Shown here in pieces: positions 24,001-35,837 of a stretch of DNA of 64,000 nucleotides. How positions within the stretch are numbered: position 1 is the first letter of the stretch; every line of letters begins with the position of its first letter. Made by a program: the position numbers and the translations under genes. The stretch spans positions 1,178,001 to 1,242,000 of the forward strand of contig JBLDXI010000009.1 of the NCBI GenBank assembly GCA_047495785.1, written 5' to 3'. Source of the DNA: Lepidodermella squamata (taxonomy: Eukaryota; Gastrotricha). A model generated the notes under the pieces. It was not told the origin of the DNA. It saw nothing but the letters and a program-made list of their open reading frames with translations, and did no database searches.

Positions 24001-26290
24001 ACCTGCTGTTTAGTTACCAGCATTCTAAAATCCTCAGCGTGTTTATTCCCGTCTTTTTGAATCATTTGGCAAACGCCAATTAGGTGCTCCAAAATAACTT
24101 CAACTTTCACGGAGATTGCTGGTTCAGAGTTTGTCGACGTCGTTTTACCGCCGCGTTGCGTTTTTTCGATGACCTCCTCGGATTGCCGAGCGGCTCGCAA
24201 GTTGTCTAAATCTTGCGACAACTGAGTGCATGTTTCGTGATCGAGGCCGAGCCGAGTCTCAAGGTGGGCAACCAGATTCGCCCCACCCAGAATAACACTA
24301 GTCAGGACGTGACCTCCAACCTCGGTATCTAAATGCAGATGTTATGATAAACTAAATAGTTTGAAGCACAGAAATTTTACCGATAATTTTATTTCCCTCA
24401 TCTCGAATGTAGTTTTTCAGGCGTTCAAGCGTAGCCAACATCAGTGGGGTTTCCCAACCCTTATTCAAATCTTTCTCAGCTTCTTCCATTTCTCGAGAGG
24501 TAATTTGAATCGAAGCTGCTTCCCGGCACGCATCTTCGATGTTATGCGCTTCATCGAAAATCACGATATCCTTTTCGAGTTTGACGTTCATCTAAAAAAT
24601 ATCCATACAATTCGAGTCATTTCCAAAAATAAGCCGGTAGACCGTTATCACCTCACTTTCACGATTTTTATAAATTCTGCAACCTTCCTCAAATCTTGCA
24701 AAGAGAAATTTGGTAGATTTAAAATCAGCTAAGATTTTAGTTCTTATTTATTCAATACAGTGACAAGGGATGGTTTCGAAAAAAATCCGAAAAATCCATT
24801 GATATTACGCGGAATACCGCACGACGGGTTTTTCGGGCTTCCTTGGGTGAAGACTGGATAAAGAACGGCTTTTAGAGTGTTCAATTGTGTAAAAATGCCA
24901 AAATTCTCAGCATATAATTAAAAACTCAGCAAATTTTAAGACACCTATTAACCCTATATTTCACCTCTAATCTTGCGAAAAATCTTGAAAATTGAAGTAA
25001 CTAAATAATTACCGTTTTCCGAATAAAAGGGTCGATGAGGTAGCTATAAGGGCAGAATACTATGTCAGCCTTATTCGCCAGTTCTCGAGCAGCGTAGTAT
25101 GGGCAAGCGCCTTTCATGCGGGAAGCATCAACAAACTGCTCGAGGTCCCAAGCCTGGGTCAGTCCAGCTGAGTAAATCTTCTCAGAACCGTCCATGGAGG
25201 GGACCTTGTGTTTAAAAGAGCAGGCACCTCCGCCAGGCTGCAAATTGAACCCCAATTATAAACAAGACACAAAAATTCTGGACGGAAGATAACCTGCTGA
25301 AGTAGTTTTCTGCACTCATCGTTCTTGTTTCCACTTCTAACGACAACTTCATTGATGCACGTGTGTTCACGGCTCGCGAGGATGGACATGCTATTGCGAT
25401 GCCGAATGAGTATAGGTTCAAATTACGAACCAAAACTTACTTGGCATGCCGATATGCAGTTTTCGCAAGTTCGGAAGTCAACTGAGCTATCTGCTTGTGA
25501 GTTCTGGTACCGTAATAAATCTTCGGAACGCTGTAAATCAATCAATAATCAACATCAGCTACCCACTGTCGAGTTATAAATTACTAATATTTTTGGGAAT
25601 CGTTAACCATCTTCGGAACAGCAAGGTGGCAACCGCACTCGCACGCAAACATTTCTTCGTCAATGATTGTTTTGTTTTCCAAATCCTTTTTCTTCGGTTT
25701 CATCATAATCGAAAAATTAAATTTCAACGCCTTAGTTAATATTAACCTGGGATAGCGGCCTTACTGGTTTCTTGGCAATAGGCTTGAAATCTTCGTCGTC
25801 ATCATCGCCCCCAATAACCATTACGTCATCATCTTCACTCAAAACTTCTTCTTTCGTCAGATTTTTCACCGCGCAATTGCACGAATCGCAATCTTTTGAA
25901 CCATCATTTACCGACTCCAGCATTTTCTGCATATTTTCCGTGTCATGTTTCCGCTTTTTCACTGTTTGAATACACTGATTTTAAAGATTTTTCACAAGCA
26001 AATTTCACACCATGTTCTTCTTGTTGCCAGGCCAAGGCGGCGCATAGTAACGCCAGGGTTTTACCGCTTCCAGTCGGCGACTCCAGCAAGCAATTCTGTG
26101 AGCTTCTTATACCTTGGATTATCTACAGCAACCATTAATACATGAGCGCAACATCAGTACACATGTAACCAACTTTTGACATTAACACAGTTTGAGCCGG
26201 ATAGGGCTTATAAGGAAACCGTACTTTCACACCACCGATAACCATATCGTGCGAAACTGTGTATTTATCTTGTTCTTCATCGTTATTCAT
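21001..26290 (-). CDS. BRIP1: FANCJ/BRIP1-type Fe-S DNA helicase
   Basis: FANCJ (DOG-1 in C. elegans) is a 5'-3' XPD-family helicase that unwinds G-quadruplexes and acts in cross-link repair (family knowledge). The start at 26290 follows a TTTGTTTTAG acceptor-like site. Exon 1 gives [15 protein letters not shown]; exon 2 gives [20 protein letters not shown] (Walker A), as in FANCJ. Four likely Fe-S cysteines are present: SREHTC, NDEC, GGGAC and [12 protein letters not shown]. Motif II is [14 protein letters not shown]. Motif Ia/III-type markers FWCLNPAV and [13 protein letters not shown] follow, then [17 protein letters not shown] and [18 protein letters not shown] (motif VI). The C-terminus is long, basic and Ser/Pro-rich. 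It has [10 protein letters not shown] and then, across a 794-nt intron (22067-21274, phase-matched), [15 protein letters not shown], which suggests a zinc-binding end. The final exon is 21051-21001. Adjacent genes are not functionally linked. Confidence 0.9.
21274..22067 (-). other. Long FANCJ intron (794 nt) with an unassigned 43-codon open stretch
   Basis: The flanking exons join in phase 1 (ACACAG donor, TTTTTCAG acceptor). It is more than ten times longer than most introns here. It holds an open stretch on the minus strand around 21470-21345 reading [16 protein letters not shown] and similar, which I do not recognise. It may be transposon debris. Confidence 0.5.
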
Positions 26291-29200
26291 TTCCTTCTTT
26301 ATATCAACACCGGGATGAATAAAACTCTAAAACAAACAAAACAAGGCAATATTAGCTTCTGTTCGGATACGTTCAATCGAAATTTTATTGACCACTCGGT
26401 GACCTCTCGGTGTACATCGAAATGAATCACAGCGTTATGTCAACGAATAGTTTTGATGAGCCGCCCGCAATCAAGTGGCGCGCTTTGTGTGATTGATGGA
26501 TTAATCCGTCTCAAGGTGAGAACACGTCGTTCGCCCAACCGCTCGAGACGTGTCAAGAGCAGAGCGCGCACAGCGGTTGCGCAACTCTCAAAGGCGGCGC
26601 GCCAGATTTTCGACGGCTATAGAGTCGAGTGCACGCAAATATTTGAGGGATCAATTGGCCGTTACGGTGCGCTGACCCTTGTTTAAACAGCCGATTGATG
26701 CTGTCTACCGATTGATCGGCGAGAAATAATGACCTACAGTACCTACCTGAAAAACTGAGGAGATTCGGAAAAAACAATGATGAAAATACAATATATTGCA
26801 AACAGTGTCAGTGTCGATGAGTGGTAATCTAGTCATGCGAGTACCGTTTGTGAACGAAGCACGATTAGAAAGCCACCCACGAACACTGCGACACCGGCGT
26901 TTGATGACGACCAAAAGCTGGAAAGTAGAGCTGGATGAAAGAATGAATGAAGAAAAACGCGATACGCATGTTTGCCTGGTGTTGGTGTCATTATGGCTGT
27001 TTCCGCGGCCTACACTACTCCCTAAAATGCTATCGTGGATTAATGCAAAATGCTCGAGAGGAAATGACGCGGTCACGCGAAAGCTACAAATAGCTAAGCA
27101 CTACTACTACCACCACCTACATACCTACCTACCAATCGTTTTGAATTAATATGGCTAGCCACTGAGACCAAATTACTGGGCACTAAAAGGGTATAGCCAA
27201 GTGAACATCTTTTGGTAGTAAGCAAGTAAGCAGGCTACTATGGGACACTAACTAAGTTGGCTAATGTTAAACGCGAAAATTAACTGCAAACGAAACGACT
27301 AAAATGCGAAATGAACGTGGAAGGAAACTGCTGCTACTGTTGCTCAAAGTTAAAATTTGAAATTCTCGAGTGGTTGAAATTGTAACTGACTGGTAAAGTT
27401 GCAACTGTGGCTGAATTTAAGTAGCAGCTCTGGCGTGTAATGGTTATATATAGTTGCGGCGGCGGTGAGATGGAATGACAAGACAGGTGAGAGATCCAGA
27501 GGAGAACCTTGCCGTGCAGCGAAAATAGAAAAGAAAAGACGACGCAACAACAACGACCGTTTGGTCAACTATTGCGTCGGCCGGCCACCATCGCCACAAC
27601 AATAACACAATGCAGCATTATTTCGGTTTGCGTTATTGTTGTGATAGCGACGGTATTGGCTATTGTGCAGGGGCCCGTTGCTGCTGACTAAGCCGACATA
27701 CTTTGCAATAATACGGCGATGCCGTGATGTATAACAGAGACATAACACTAGATCGCGAGCGAGCGACAGGCAAGCACGGCAAGCTTCCCGTCCCGCCGCG
27801 TCGCTTTTGTTATGTTACGTGTTTACCAATACGCTTGCAAGTTTGCGTGGTTGCGATGGTGGTGGTAAGGTAAAGTGGAGTGAAGAAGAGCAAGCGCAGG
27901 CAAGCGATGCGGCCAAGCAGGCGATACTGACTACGCGACGACGACGATGATGATGATGACGACGGCGGCGACGACGAGGGAATGCACATACATGCAACAC
28001 GAAAACACACGTAGAAAAGAAACCCTACCTATTCACGCTGTCTGCCGCGGCATAATAGGCTTCGTTCAGACTGAGCGCGCGCGTTGGAATGGCGTATATA
28101 CGTGGCGACCAACCGAATAGAAGAGTTAAGCAAAATAAAAGAGCGAGCGCGAGTCGGTGAAGAGAACATGTTTAAATAGGGGACAACCGTCATTCTTCAA
28201 CACACACGACGGCCAGGTGCAGGCAAGCAGCAATCTATATTATCATTACATTCACCTGAACGCCAGCCAAAAGCCCGAGTTCAATTGAGAAGTACTCCTA
28301 CGCGCTTGTTTACAATGCGCCAAGTGAAAATGTGTATATCTAAATTTACAATAGCTCACTGCACCGTCTATACAGTTAAATTAGTTTTGTTGGTGAAATA
28401 CCATAATTACTATGAAACTTGAATTGCAGTTTTGAATGCGTTGTTGCTCGAAAGTGTTAGGCTACACGTAAACATTGTCCACGTCTTCACGGGTTGTTGA
28501 CAGTATTCAGCCAACAGTTGACAAGAGCTTGTTGTAACTACGATTATTGATGACACAACGATAATGGTGTACCAAGCTAAGTAGACAATCAACAGCGTGA
28601 TTGAAATTGCTAGACCACAGCGAGGTCAGCGTTCAGCAGCGAGCTACCGACTGCGAAAGAAGCAACATTACTGCCCGCAAACCGTCAGAATAGACTGATG
28701 AGCCCAAAAATCACCCATCGCAATTGATCGAAATACGAAGTTCGGTATCGCATAATTTGGTACTGAAATTACTGGTTGAGGCAATTAAGTCTTTTCCGAG
28801 ACACACAGATGCTTACTTCACATTCTATGCGAGAATAGGCTTACTCCGAATTTTGTGTCACAACAAGGACCAAGGACGGAATAAATGAATGAGCACTATA
28901 GCCATATTCGAGACCAGCAACCAAACAGCGGTAATAAATGGGAAGGAGCCCAAATACGCATGATGTTAGTTTCCCAGGTCTAAGGACGAGAGCCAAAAGG
29001 CAAACTCAAAAGCTCCAAGCCCCAAGCGAAGTATCAGCTTTGAAAATGTGCTATTCATCTCACTCGAATTGTTTGCCTCTGAATTGCAGATCGGATTTTG
29101 CTGACATAGATGTCAGTTATCTGCCATTGGTTAAGCTAACGAAGAAAGGAGAAGAATTCGACCTGCAATTGTGCATAGCTTTTTTTTCTTGATCACAACT

Positions 29201-30052
29201 TTTCCAACAATCTCGCGTGATAATGATAGAATTACAGCTTTTAGAAACGCTACCAACGTGAAAGTCATGAATCATCCACTATGGCGATGATTCAAAAAGG
29301 GTAAACCCCACAAGTGTTACAAGGAGTAAAGGTATAACAATCTCAAAATCAAATTCATTAAAAAACTATCAGTATATCTAACATAAAGATTCAAAGACAT
29401 TGACGAGAAGTTCTGCCAAAAAAATTCAGATACTATAGTATATCGAATGCCGACCAAAGAATTATTCAATGCAGGTTTTTCTATAAGTGTGGTTATTTGA
29501 AACTCGTGTAACAGTGAAGAACATGGAACATGCTAGCCCTTGGCTAAAACGCCAGGTTTTCATTTTCACATGGGAGTGATCGGAGACGAAATGGGAGCGG
29601 CTTGCTGATTATGTCGGCGCCAAAAATTTGAATATTCGAGCGCAGCATTTTTATGACACATAAAACGTATAAACATATAGTCACTGATAAAAATGTATTT
29701 TATTGCGAAAATTTTGAACGCAATAGGTTATTTATTTTTCCCGCGCGGGCAAAAAAGTCCCCGGTCGAAGTTTTGGTAGCGACCTGTCAGCTGTCAGCTG
29801 TCATCGTTTTTCGCTTCCTCCGTCTTGGGTTAAAGTCATCGTGCGTTCAGTGTTTGTACTCGCCAAATTTCTACTTACTTGCTAGGACAACGATTTGTAC
29901 TGGTGTTATCGCAAAAAGCAGATCCTATTTTCAAAATTAATTTCCTGAATGAAAATTGGAACTGGGAACATGAGGAATATCGATGTAAGGTGGTCGGTTT
30001 CTAACTCTGTCATTTTTCTGTGTAGGTGTTAATCTGGAAATTATTGTACGAG
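26291..30052. other. Divergent intergenic region between FANCJ and PITP
   Basis: 3.8 kb with no convincing gene. It contains a GAC/GAT/GGC triplet repeat at about 27936-27975. FANCJ (minus) and PITP (plus) point away from each other, so promoters of both should lie in it. Nothing else is recognisable. Confidence 0.5.
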
Positions 30053-31123
30053 ATGCTGATCAAAGAATTGTATGCCTTTTAACTGTAAATGTGATATTTT
30101 GTAATTCAATTTTTATCGCAGTCGTGTAACGCTTCCAATCACTGTCGAAGAGGTTTGAGCCATCTAAATCTAAAGTTCTTACAGTGCTAATTTTCTTTAT
30201 TACAGTACCAAGTTGGACAGCTATGGTCTGTTGCGGAGACTAGCAAGCAAAATACTGGCGGTGGCGAAGGCATCGAAGTTCAGAAAAATGAGCCGTTTGC
30301 AAACAAGAAAATTTTCGGAGACTACGATAGCGGTCAATACACCTATAAAATTTACCATTTGCAAAGCCGTATTCCTGCAATCGTGAGATTTTTCATGCCC
30401 AAGGGATCTATGGAAATTCACGAAGAAGCGTGGAATGCTTTCCCATACTGCCGTACCATCATCACTGTTCGTTGAAGATTCATTGCATATATTTTGTTAC
30501 AACGTTGCTTTCTTCTATCAGAATCCTGGTTACATGAAAGATAACTTTATTATCAAAGTTGAATCGCTTCATTTACCTGATCGAGGAACAACTGAAAATG
30601 TAAGCCCCCCTTTGAATGTGTTCAACTGCTATAAAGTTTTCCGCCTTAGGCTCATAACTTGCCTGCCGATTTGCTTTCAAAACGTGAAGTTGTGCACATT
30701 GATATCGCTAACGATCCGATACAGCCGAAGGATTACAAAGAGGACCAAGATCCTCAAAAGGTTGCATCAAAGAAAACAGGTCGTGGACCTTTGAATGGAA
30801 ACTGGATTGCTACCACAAATCCTGTGATGACATGCTACAAGTTGGTTACTTGCGAGTTTAAATGGTTTGGCATGCAAGGTCGCGTCGAAAAGTTCATCCA
30901 AGACGTAAAATGATTTCAAGCTAATAAATTATCCCATATCTCTAATTCTTTTCAGGCTGAGCGAAGAATTTTCTTCCTCTTCCACCGTCAAGTTTATTCT
31001 TGGCTGGATCACTGGCATGGTCTCACTATGGCGGATATTCGTCGCATCGAGGATGAAACTAAAGTTGCTCTTGATGAGAAGCGACAGAAAGCGGAAAAGC
31101 ACAGCGGGTTTGATGCTGAATGA
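30053..31123 (+). CDS. PITPNA: Class I phosphatidylinositol transfer protein
   Basis: Moves phosphatidylinositol and phosphatidylcholine between membranes and supports phosphoinositide signalling (family knowledge). The model has six exons: 30053-30069, 30122-30152, 30206-30466, 30522-30599, 30650-30904 and 30956-31123, 810 nt in total, 269 aa (class I PITPs are about 270). It starts [20 protein letters not shown], matching the PITP N-terminus, and continues with [26 protein letters not shown] and [13 protein letters not shown]. Then come [31 protein letters not shown], and [20 protein letters not shown] with the final helix [12 protein letters not shown]. The start is placed by a 17-nt first exon whose phase-2 junction restores the family N-terminus. 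A TTCTGTGTAG acceptor lies upstream of the ATG. It could be the alpha or beta type; invertebrates usually have one. Confidence 0.95.
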
Positions 31124-33757
31124 TTTCAATTATTAACTGTCTCGTACCACCGAAAAAGATTTTTCACCACCGCTGTATTTTAATGTCGTGAGTGATTAAT
31201 TTGATCGTAAAAATATCGGCGAACTTCTGTCAGAAATAGCTTGAAAATATTAGTAATTTTATGAATATTGATGTCGATTCCATCTGCGCAGCATGATATT
31301 TTACGTAATGAAATTTTGTCATGCTATGCGATTCTCAATTTGGTGTGATACTACGATATCACCATTACTTCGTTATCGGAAGATATACTTTGTTTACGAA
31401 TTTTTCTAATTAGTTATCAGATTGCTATTCTTTCGGAAGTGGATCATTCTTGCTAGGATTTTACTCCCGGTTCTTCTAGACATGACCATGAGTAAGCTTT
31501 CGTACTTCTATTTTTCCGCAGGTGTTTTTGCAACATTGACTTAACAATCAGCTTGATATGAGACAGCCTTGCGTTCGGATCAGTTTAGTCGTCATATAAA
31601 GTAATGAAATCGCTTTGTGCGTGGCTTGCAATATTTTTTGCCGATACGCTTGTGGCAATGTCTTTACTCGCTTTTTGTCTCGATATCCCTGTCTGTAGTT
31701 ATATCTAATAATAGCGGTATTACTACAAAAACTGCAGCAATCTGAAGGGCACATGTCTTTAGTACTAATGGTGGTACATCTTTGAATGCTGGAATATATG
31801 TGATTTTTTTAATTTGGATTATCACCATAGCTGTTATGAACCCCTGTGTCTAAAAACTCCTGATTTGGTTAATCTTGAATTCATGTTCCTCCAATGTTTT
31901 AAGCTTTGTCATCTGATACCGAATGATGAGGAAATCTTCCGCAAAGATGTTTCCGGCGAAATTAGATTTGTTAGATCATAATTTGTTCCACGCATTCCTA
32001 TTCGCAACCTTCTAACTATACAATTGTGCCGTCTTATGGTAAGAATATTCGTCTGTGTTCTTCGATACTGTTTGGGAAATTGAAACTGGTCATATTGATT
32101 ATTACATCAACATTATTTTTCTTGGAATTTCGCTTGGTGATTAGGTTTTGAAAGTGAATAATGAAATATTATAATGCGAGCGTGTTAACGTTCGATGTGG
32201 ATCGCCTTTCTCGTGTCGAATTCATTGTGTTTCTTGAAATGTTTATTAAAAAGATAAATTTAAATAGAAATATATTCATATATATCGCTCCGTCAGGAAC
32301 TGTTAGCGGCAATTTAATGAATGAAAATAAAGGCAGTTTGCTGTATCTCCTTTTTGTAACATGTCGAAGTAATCAAGCTAATTCGATACATACATTTATC
32401 GACGACACTAGCCCATCGCTGTGTCCTAAGAAGCAATTATATGCATTTCCCGTTTTGAACTGCTTTTGGCGATGCAGCTGAACTGTTGAATTCCGTCGTC
32501 GTAAGCAAAGCATTATTCCACGTGCGCAATTTATATAGGAAATTCAGTAGCTATAAAAATGCAGAATATAATAAATCGAATACTGATATCGATATTTTAG
32601 TGGTGGTTTGCAGCTTGAATGAATGAATTATCGCACCCTACTACGAACACACCCATCGCCGCGAGGAAGGTATGAACAGCTGCTTCCGTAGGTTTGAAAC
32701 CCCATAGTTGACGTGATATAAATGACGTTTATACAAAATGTCAACAACAATGAGTAAGTCGGCGTTGGAGGCAATTTGATCCTGAGTAAACAACGAATCA
32801 ATTGATGAAGTCGCCGGCGACGATTACATAATATGGTCAAAAGAATAAAAATATTCGATTTTATTTGACAATAATTTGACCTGAATATTGGTTCCAGCGA
32901 GAATGCGATCGAATACTGCGTCGTGCATAATAAATCGCCGGAAACATTTGACGGATGCATGGAGTGCGAAATCACCTATCACCTTGATCGAACATTTTCC
33001 GATGAGATTTTTTTTATGGTGCCTATATTATACTTGAAAGTTACCAAGTTGTTCTACAGTCATTCAAGGTATCCCAATATCTAACTCGTCGAAAAATACC
33101 AAGAATACTGACCTTGACTTATGGCTGACAGGCTGAAGTGCGAGTAAAAATTATTATTCAGTCGGCAGTTGTAGATCTTTACCTAAAACTTAATTTAAGG
33201 TCAATATGCGATGTTTGTGTGAATTCCTTACAAGGTGTGAAAGCACGAGCCTCGGCGCAATTGCTACGCGCCAAGGGATTTACCGCGACGCAGTTTGGAA
33301 ATTAGTCGCTCTGCTGTTCGCATAACTCTAGGTGTTTCCGATTGATTGCTTTCATTACGAAGCTTGAACGAGAGTAATCAAGCCAATTCGGTTCGGCAAT
33401 TCGAACGTACGCTATGGATACTTTCCTTTTGCTCAATGGATGCGCGGAAACAACCGTTTTCGGGGCCGGCAAGGCTCAAGTACAATTTACTTCATTTACT
33501 ATTATCGGAATGAATTGAATGAATTCATTAACAACTTGACCGGAAATAAGTGACAAGTGGGACTTGGCGTATTTTCTGTATTTTCCAGCAAATGAACGTG
33601 TGTTGACTTGAAGAGGGAAAGATTCTTGGATTCCCAGATGTCTTATAGACCATAAAGAAAAAACTTTACCATAACATTTCAGAATCTTCATTTTTATTCA
33701 AAGTTGAATTTCTCAAAGCGGATCTCCGTTGTTCACCGTTGTTCACCAAATTTTGCA

Positions 33758-33944
33758 TGCATATAGAACGCGAGCTCCTCTATCGCGTGGTATAAGATTT
33801 GAGGTGGGCAACCCAACCGTTGATACGACACAAAAACCTCTTTTTCACTATGGTTTCACTTATTTTGATGAGATCAAGACTGAGCAGAAATTGCCCACCT
33901 CAAATCGTATACCACGTTAAAGAGCAGCTCGTGTTCTATATGCA
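33758..33944. mobile_element. MITE-like element 1 with about 53-bp terminal inverted repeats
   Basis: The left arm (33758-33810) runs from TGCATATAGAACGCGAGCTC to GATTTGAGGTGGGCA. The right arm (33892-33944) is its reverse complement with only a few mismatches and ends GTTCTATATGCA. The 81-bp interior has no coding capacity. TGCA at both outer ends could be a target-site duplication or part of the repeat. Size (187 bp) and structure are those of a non-autonomous DNA transposon. Confidence 0.8.
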
Positions 33945-34612
33945 GGAAGGCTTTCAAACATGTTTGTCCGTCTAAATACTCGTGTTTGAAAGAAAATGTT
34001 TGTCAGGCGTGTTGAAAATGCCTTCAAACAATGTTAACATTTGAAAAACATTCAAACATTTGCTGCTGCAGCCGCAGCGGAGGTGCCAGCCGGAACGATA
34101 TATCATCGGCAGCATTGCGAGCGCTTCGTTGAATAATTGAGTGGAATGGTTTACGCTGATTCATAAATTTCTCAGGACGCGTGCCTCGCGAAAAAATCGT
34201 ATCGGCAGTTGAAGATCAGTTTTTTACGCTTTCGAAAGATTCGATTTTCTCTACTTGATCTATAGGTAGTGAGAAGTTGGAAAATTTTCTGCCGCGGCCA
34301 TTGATTCAATGGGACGACGATAAAATTGAAGCTAATAACATTCCACGTGACATACTGAAGTCCATATTTTTTCATATTTTGCATAAATTATGCTATTTTC
34401 TTTACAAACATTGTTTGCAGGTGTAAATAATTCTTTTGCAAACAAATGTTTGAAGGGTTCAAAAGTGACCTTTCACCTTTTCCAATGTTTGGCAAAGAAG
34501 TTTGATCGTGTAAATGCATTTATACGCAACCTCCTGTGCATCGCCCATTGTGAAGCACCTACACTGTATCTGACGATATTCCGCAAGCTCGATTATGTGA
34601 TTTTTCACAAAT

Positions 34613-34706
34613 CGCAAATGCTTGTGCGAGCAGTGAGGGTTGAACCAGCGACCTTTCGATCAGCATTGGCGAAGCGTAACTAATAAGCTAAGCCGCCGCT
34701 CACTAT
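34613..34706 (-). pseudogene. tRNA-like relic or head of a tRNA-derived SINE
   Basis: On the minus strand the sequence has a box A-like TTAGCTTATTAGTTACG, then GCTGATCGAAAGGTCGC, and a box B-like GGTTCAACC. The ends can pair for six of seven acceptor positions (GAGCGGC with ACTGCTC). The D and anticodon stems do not fold properly, so it is not a working tRNA. The GCTGAT...AAGGTCGC...GGTTC spacing is reminiscent of tRNA-Ile. Confidence 0.35.
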
Positions 34707-35060
34707 TTATGCTCATAAAACGTTGTTTTTATGTGTGATTTTTTCAAAAAGCAAAAACTCCCATTAAATTGGTAGTAGCATATGCTAACGAGTCGATAGG
34801 ATGAAAAGCCCGTGATAAATGAAAGTAGGCAATTTTTTCGCCAATAAAATTTTACCCCATCGAAAGAGGCTATAGTTATGGTTGTAACGAACGACACACT
34901 ATAGCCTACCTGGTCTACCTTAAGACGTAATTATGCCCAATTTTCGCAAAATTCCACGTTCAGGTTACAGAATATAGAAAATTATTCGTACCCTACGAAT
35001 ATAGTCGACCATTTTTTGCCTGATGAACAAGGCGATGCACATGCGGTCGCGTAAAAATTC

Positions 35061-35216
35061 GTTATTAGTAGGCTCAGTGTGAATACGGCTTCGATATTGA
35101 TGCGAGTGATTTTTTTGCGACCTAAAATCACACGACACGCGTGTTTTAGTTCGTAAGAAAAAACCATCACTTGCATCAATATCTAGCCATATTCACTTTG
35201 AGCCTATACCAATAAC
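35061..35216. mobile_element. MITE-like element 2, a near-complete 156-bp palindrome
   Basis: The left arm starts GTTATTAGTAGGCTCAGTGT and the right arm ends GAGCCTATACCAATAAC. About 50 bp of each arm pair with some mismatches, including GATATTGATGC(G/A)AGTGAT. The centre is itself palindromic (CTAAAA...CGCGTG...TTTTAG). No ORF. It is not the same family as element 1 by sequence. Confidence 0.75.
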
Positions 35217-35549
35217 CAACATTCAAACATTTTCATCAAATATTCCTGTTTGAAGTCAATGTTTGACAAAATGTTTGCCCGTTTATACGAGCCTTAATAC
35301 TTGGCAAACACTTGACATGTGAAACGTAGAACTGATTAGTTTTATTTAGTTCTGTTCCTTATCCAGCGTTTTCAGCGTCTGACTCGATTCCTAATTCATG
35401 TTGTTTAATACCTTTCATGGTATTGCTAAACTCTATTGCTGTAGAGCATTGCTAAATCTATATTATTTGGACAACAATTATTAGTGCTACATAATTATGT
35501 TATTCATCTTTGTAATTTGTTAGTTGTCATCTAAATTAATCATCTGTGA

Positions 35550-35837
35550 ATGGCTCACATGGGAGCGTTTAACGAGGTCAAGTACAACGACGATGGGACG
35601 TTTTTGTTGGTGGAATCTGGACTGTATCAGTTCCTAGCTGGCATGACCTTTGATCCTAAGAAAGGTGCATATGCAATGGTGCGCCCTGGAGATAAGGAAC
35701 CAATGCGCTATTCAAATAGTCGATCTGAGCTGTCGAGAGAGCTATGGGATGCGTTTGAGCGCGGAGACGAGCAGTTTGATAATGATACTGTCGTTGCTTT
35801 GGATGATCTTCAAAAGAGTACTCCAATCAAGATTTAA
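35550..35837 (+). CDS. Intronless 95-aa protein of unknown function
   Basis: A clean ORF from MAHMGAFNEVKYNDDGTFLL to STPIKI, preceded by an AT-rich leader and followed by AATAAA at about 35958 and 35982. It is acidic and polar, with no signal peptide or membrane segment. Composition looks coding (LVESGLYQFLAGMTFDPKKG, SRSELSRELWDAFERGDEQF). I do not recognise a family. It lacks introns in a window where most genes have several, so it may be a young gene, a retrocopy, or a lineage-specific small protein. Confidence 0.7.
   Translation: MAHMGAFNEVKYNDDGTFLLVESGLYQFLAGMTFDPKKGAYAMVRPGDKEPMRYSNSRSELSRELWDAFERGDEQFDNDTVVALDDLQKSTPIKI

Larger units (their letters stand above)
31124..35549. other. 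Gene-poor, repeat-bearing interval
   Basis: No gene is supported between PITP and the 95-aa orphan. The right half (33.7-35.3 kb) holds two palindromic MITE-like elements, a tRNA-like relic and many TGTTTGAA/TTCAAACA words; the left half is AT-rich and featureless to me. Confidence 0.5.
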
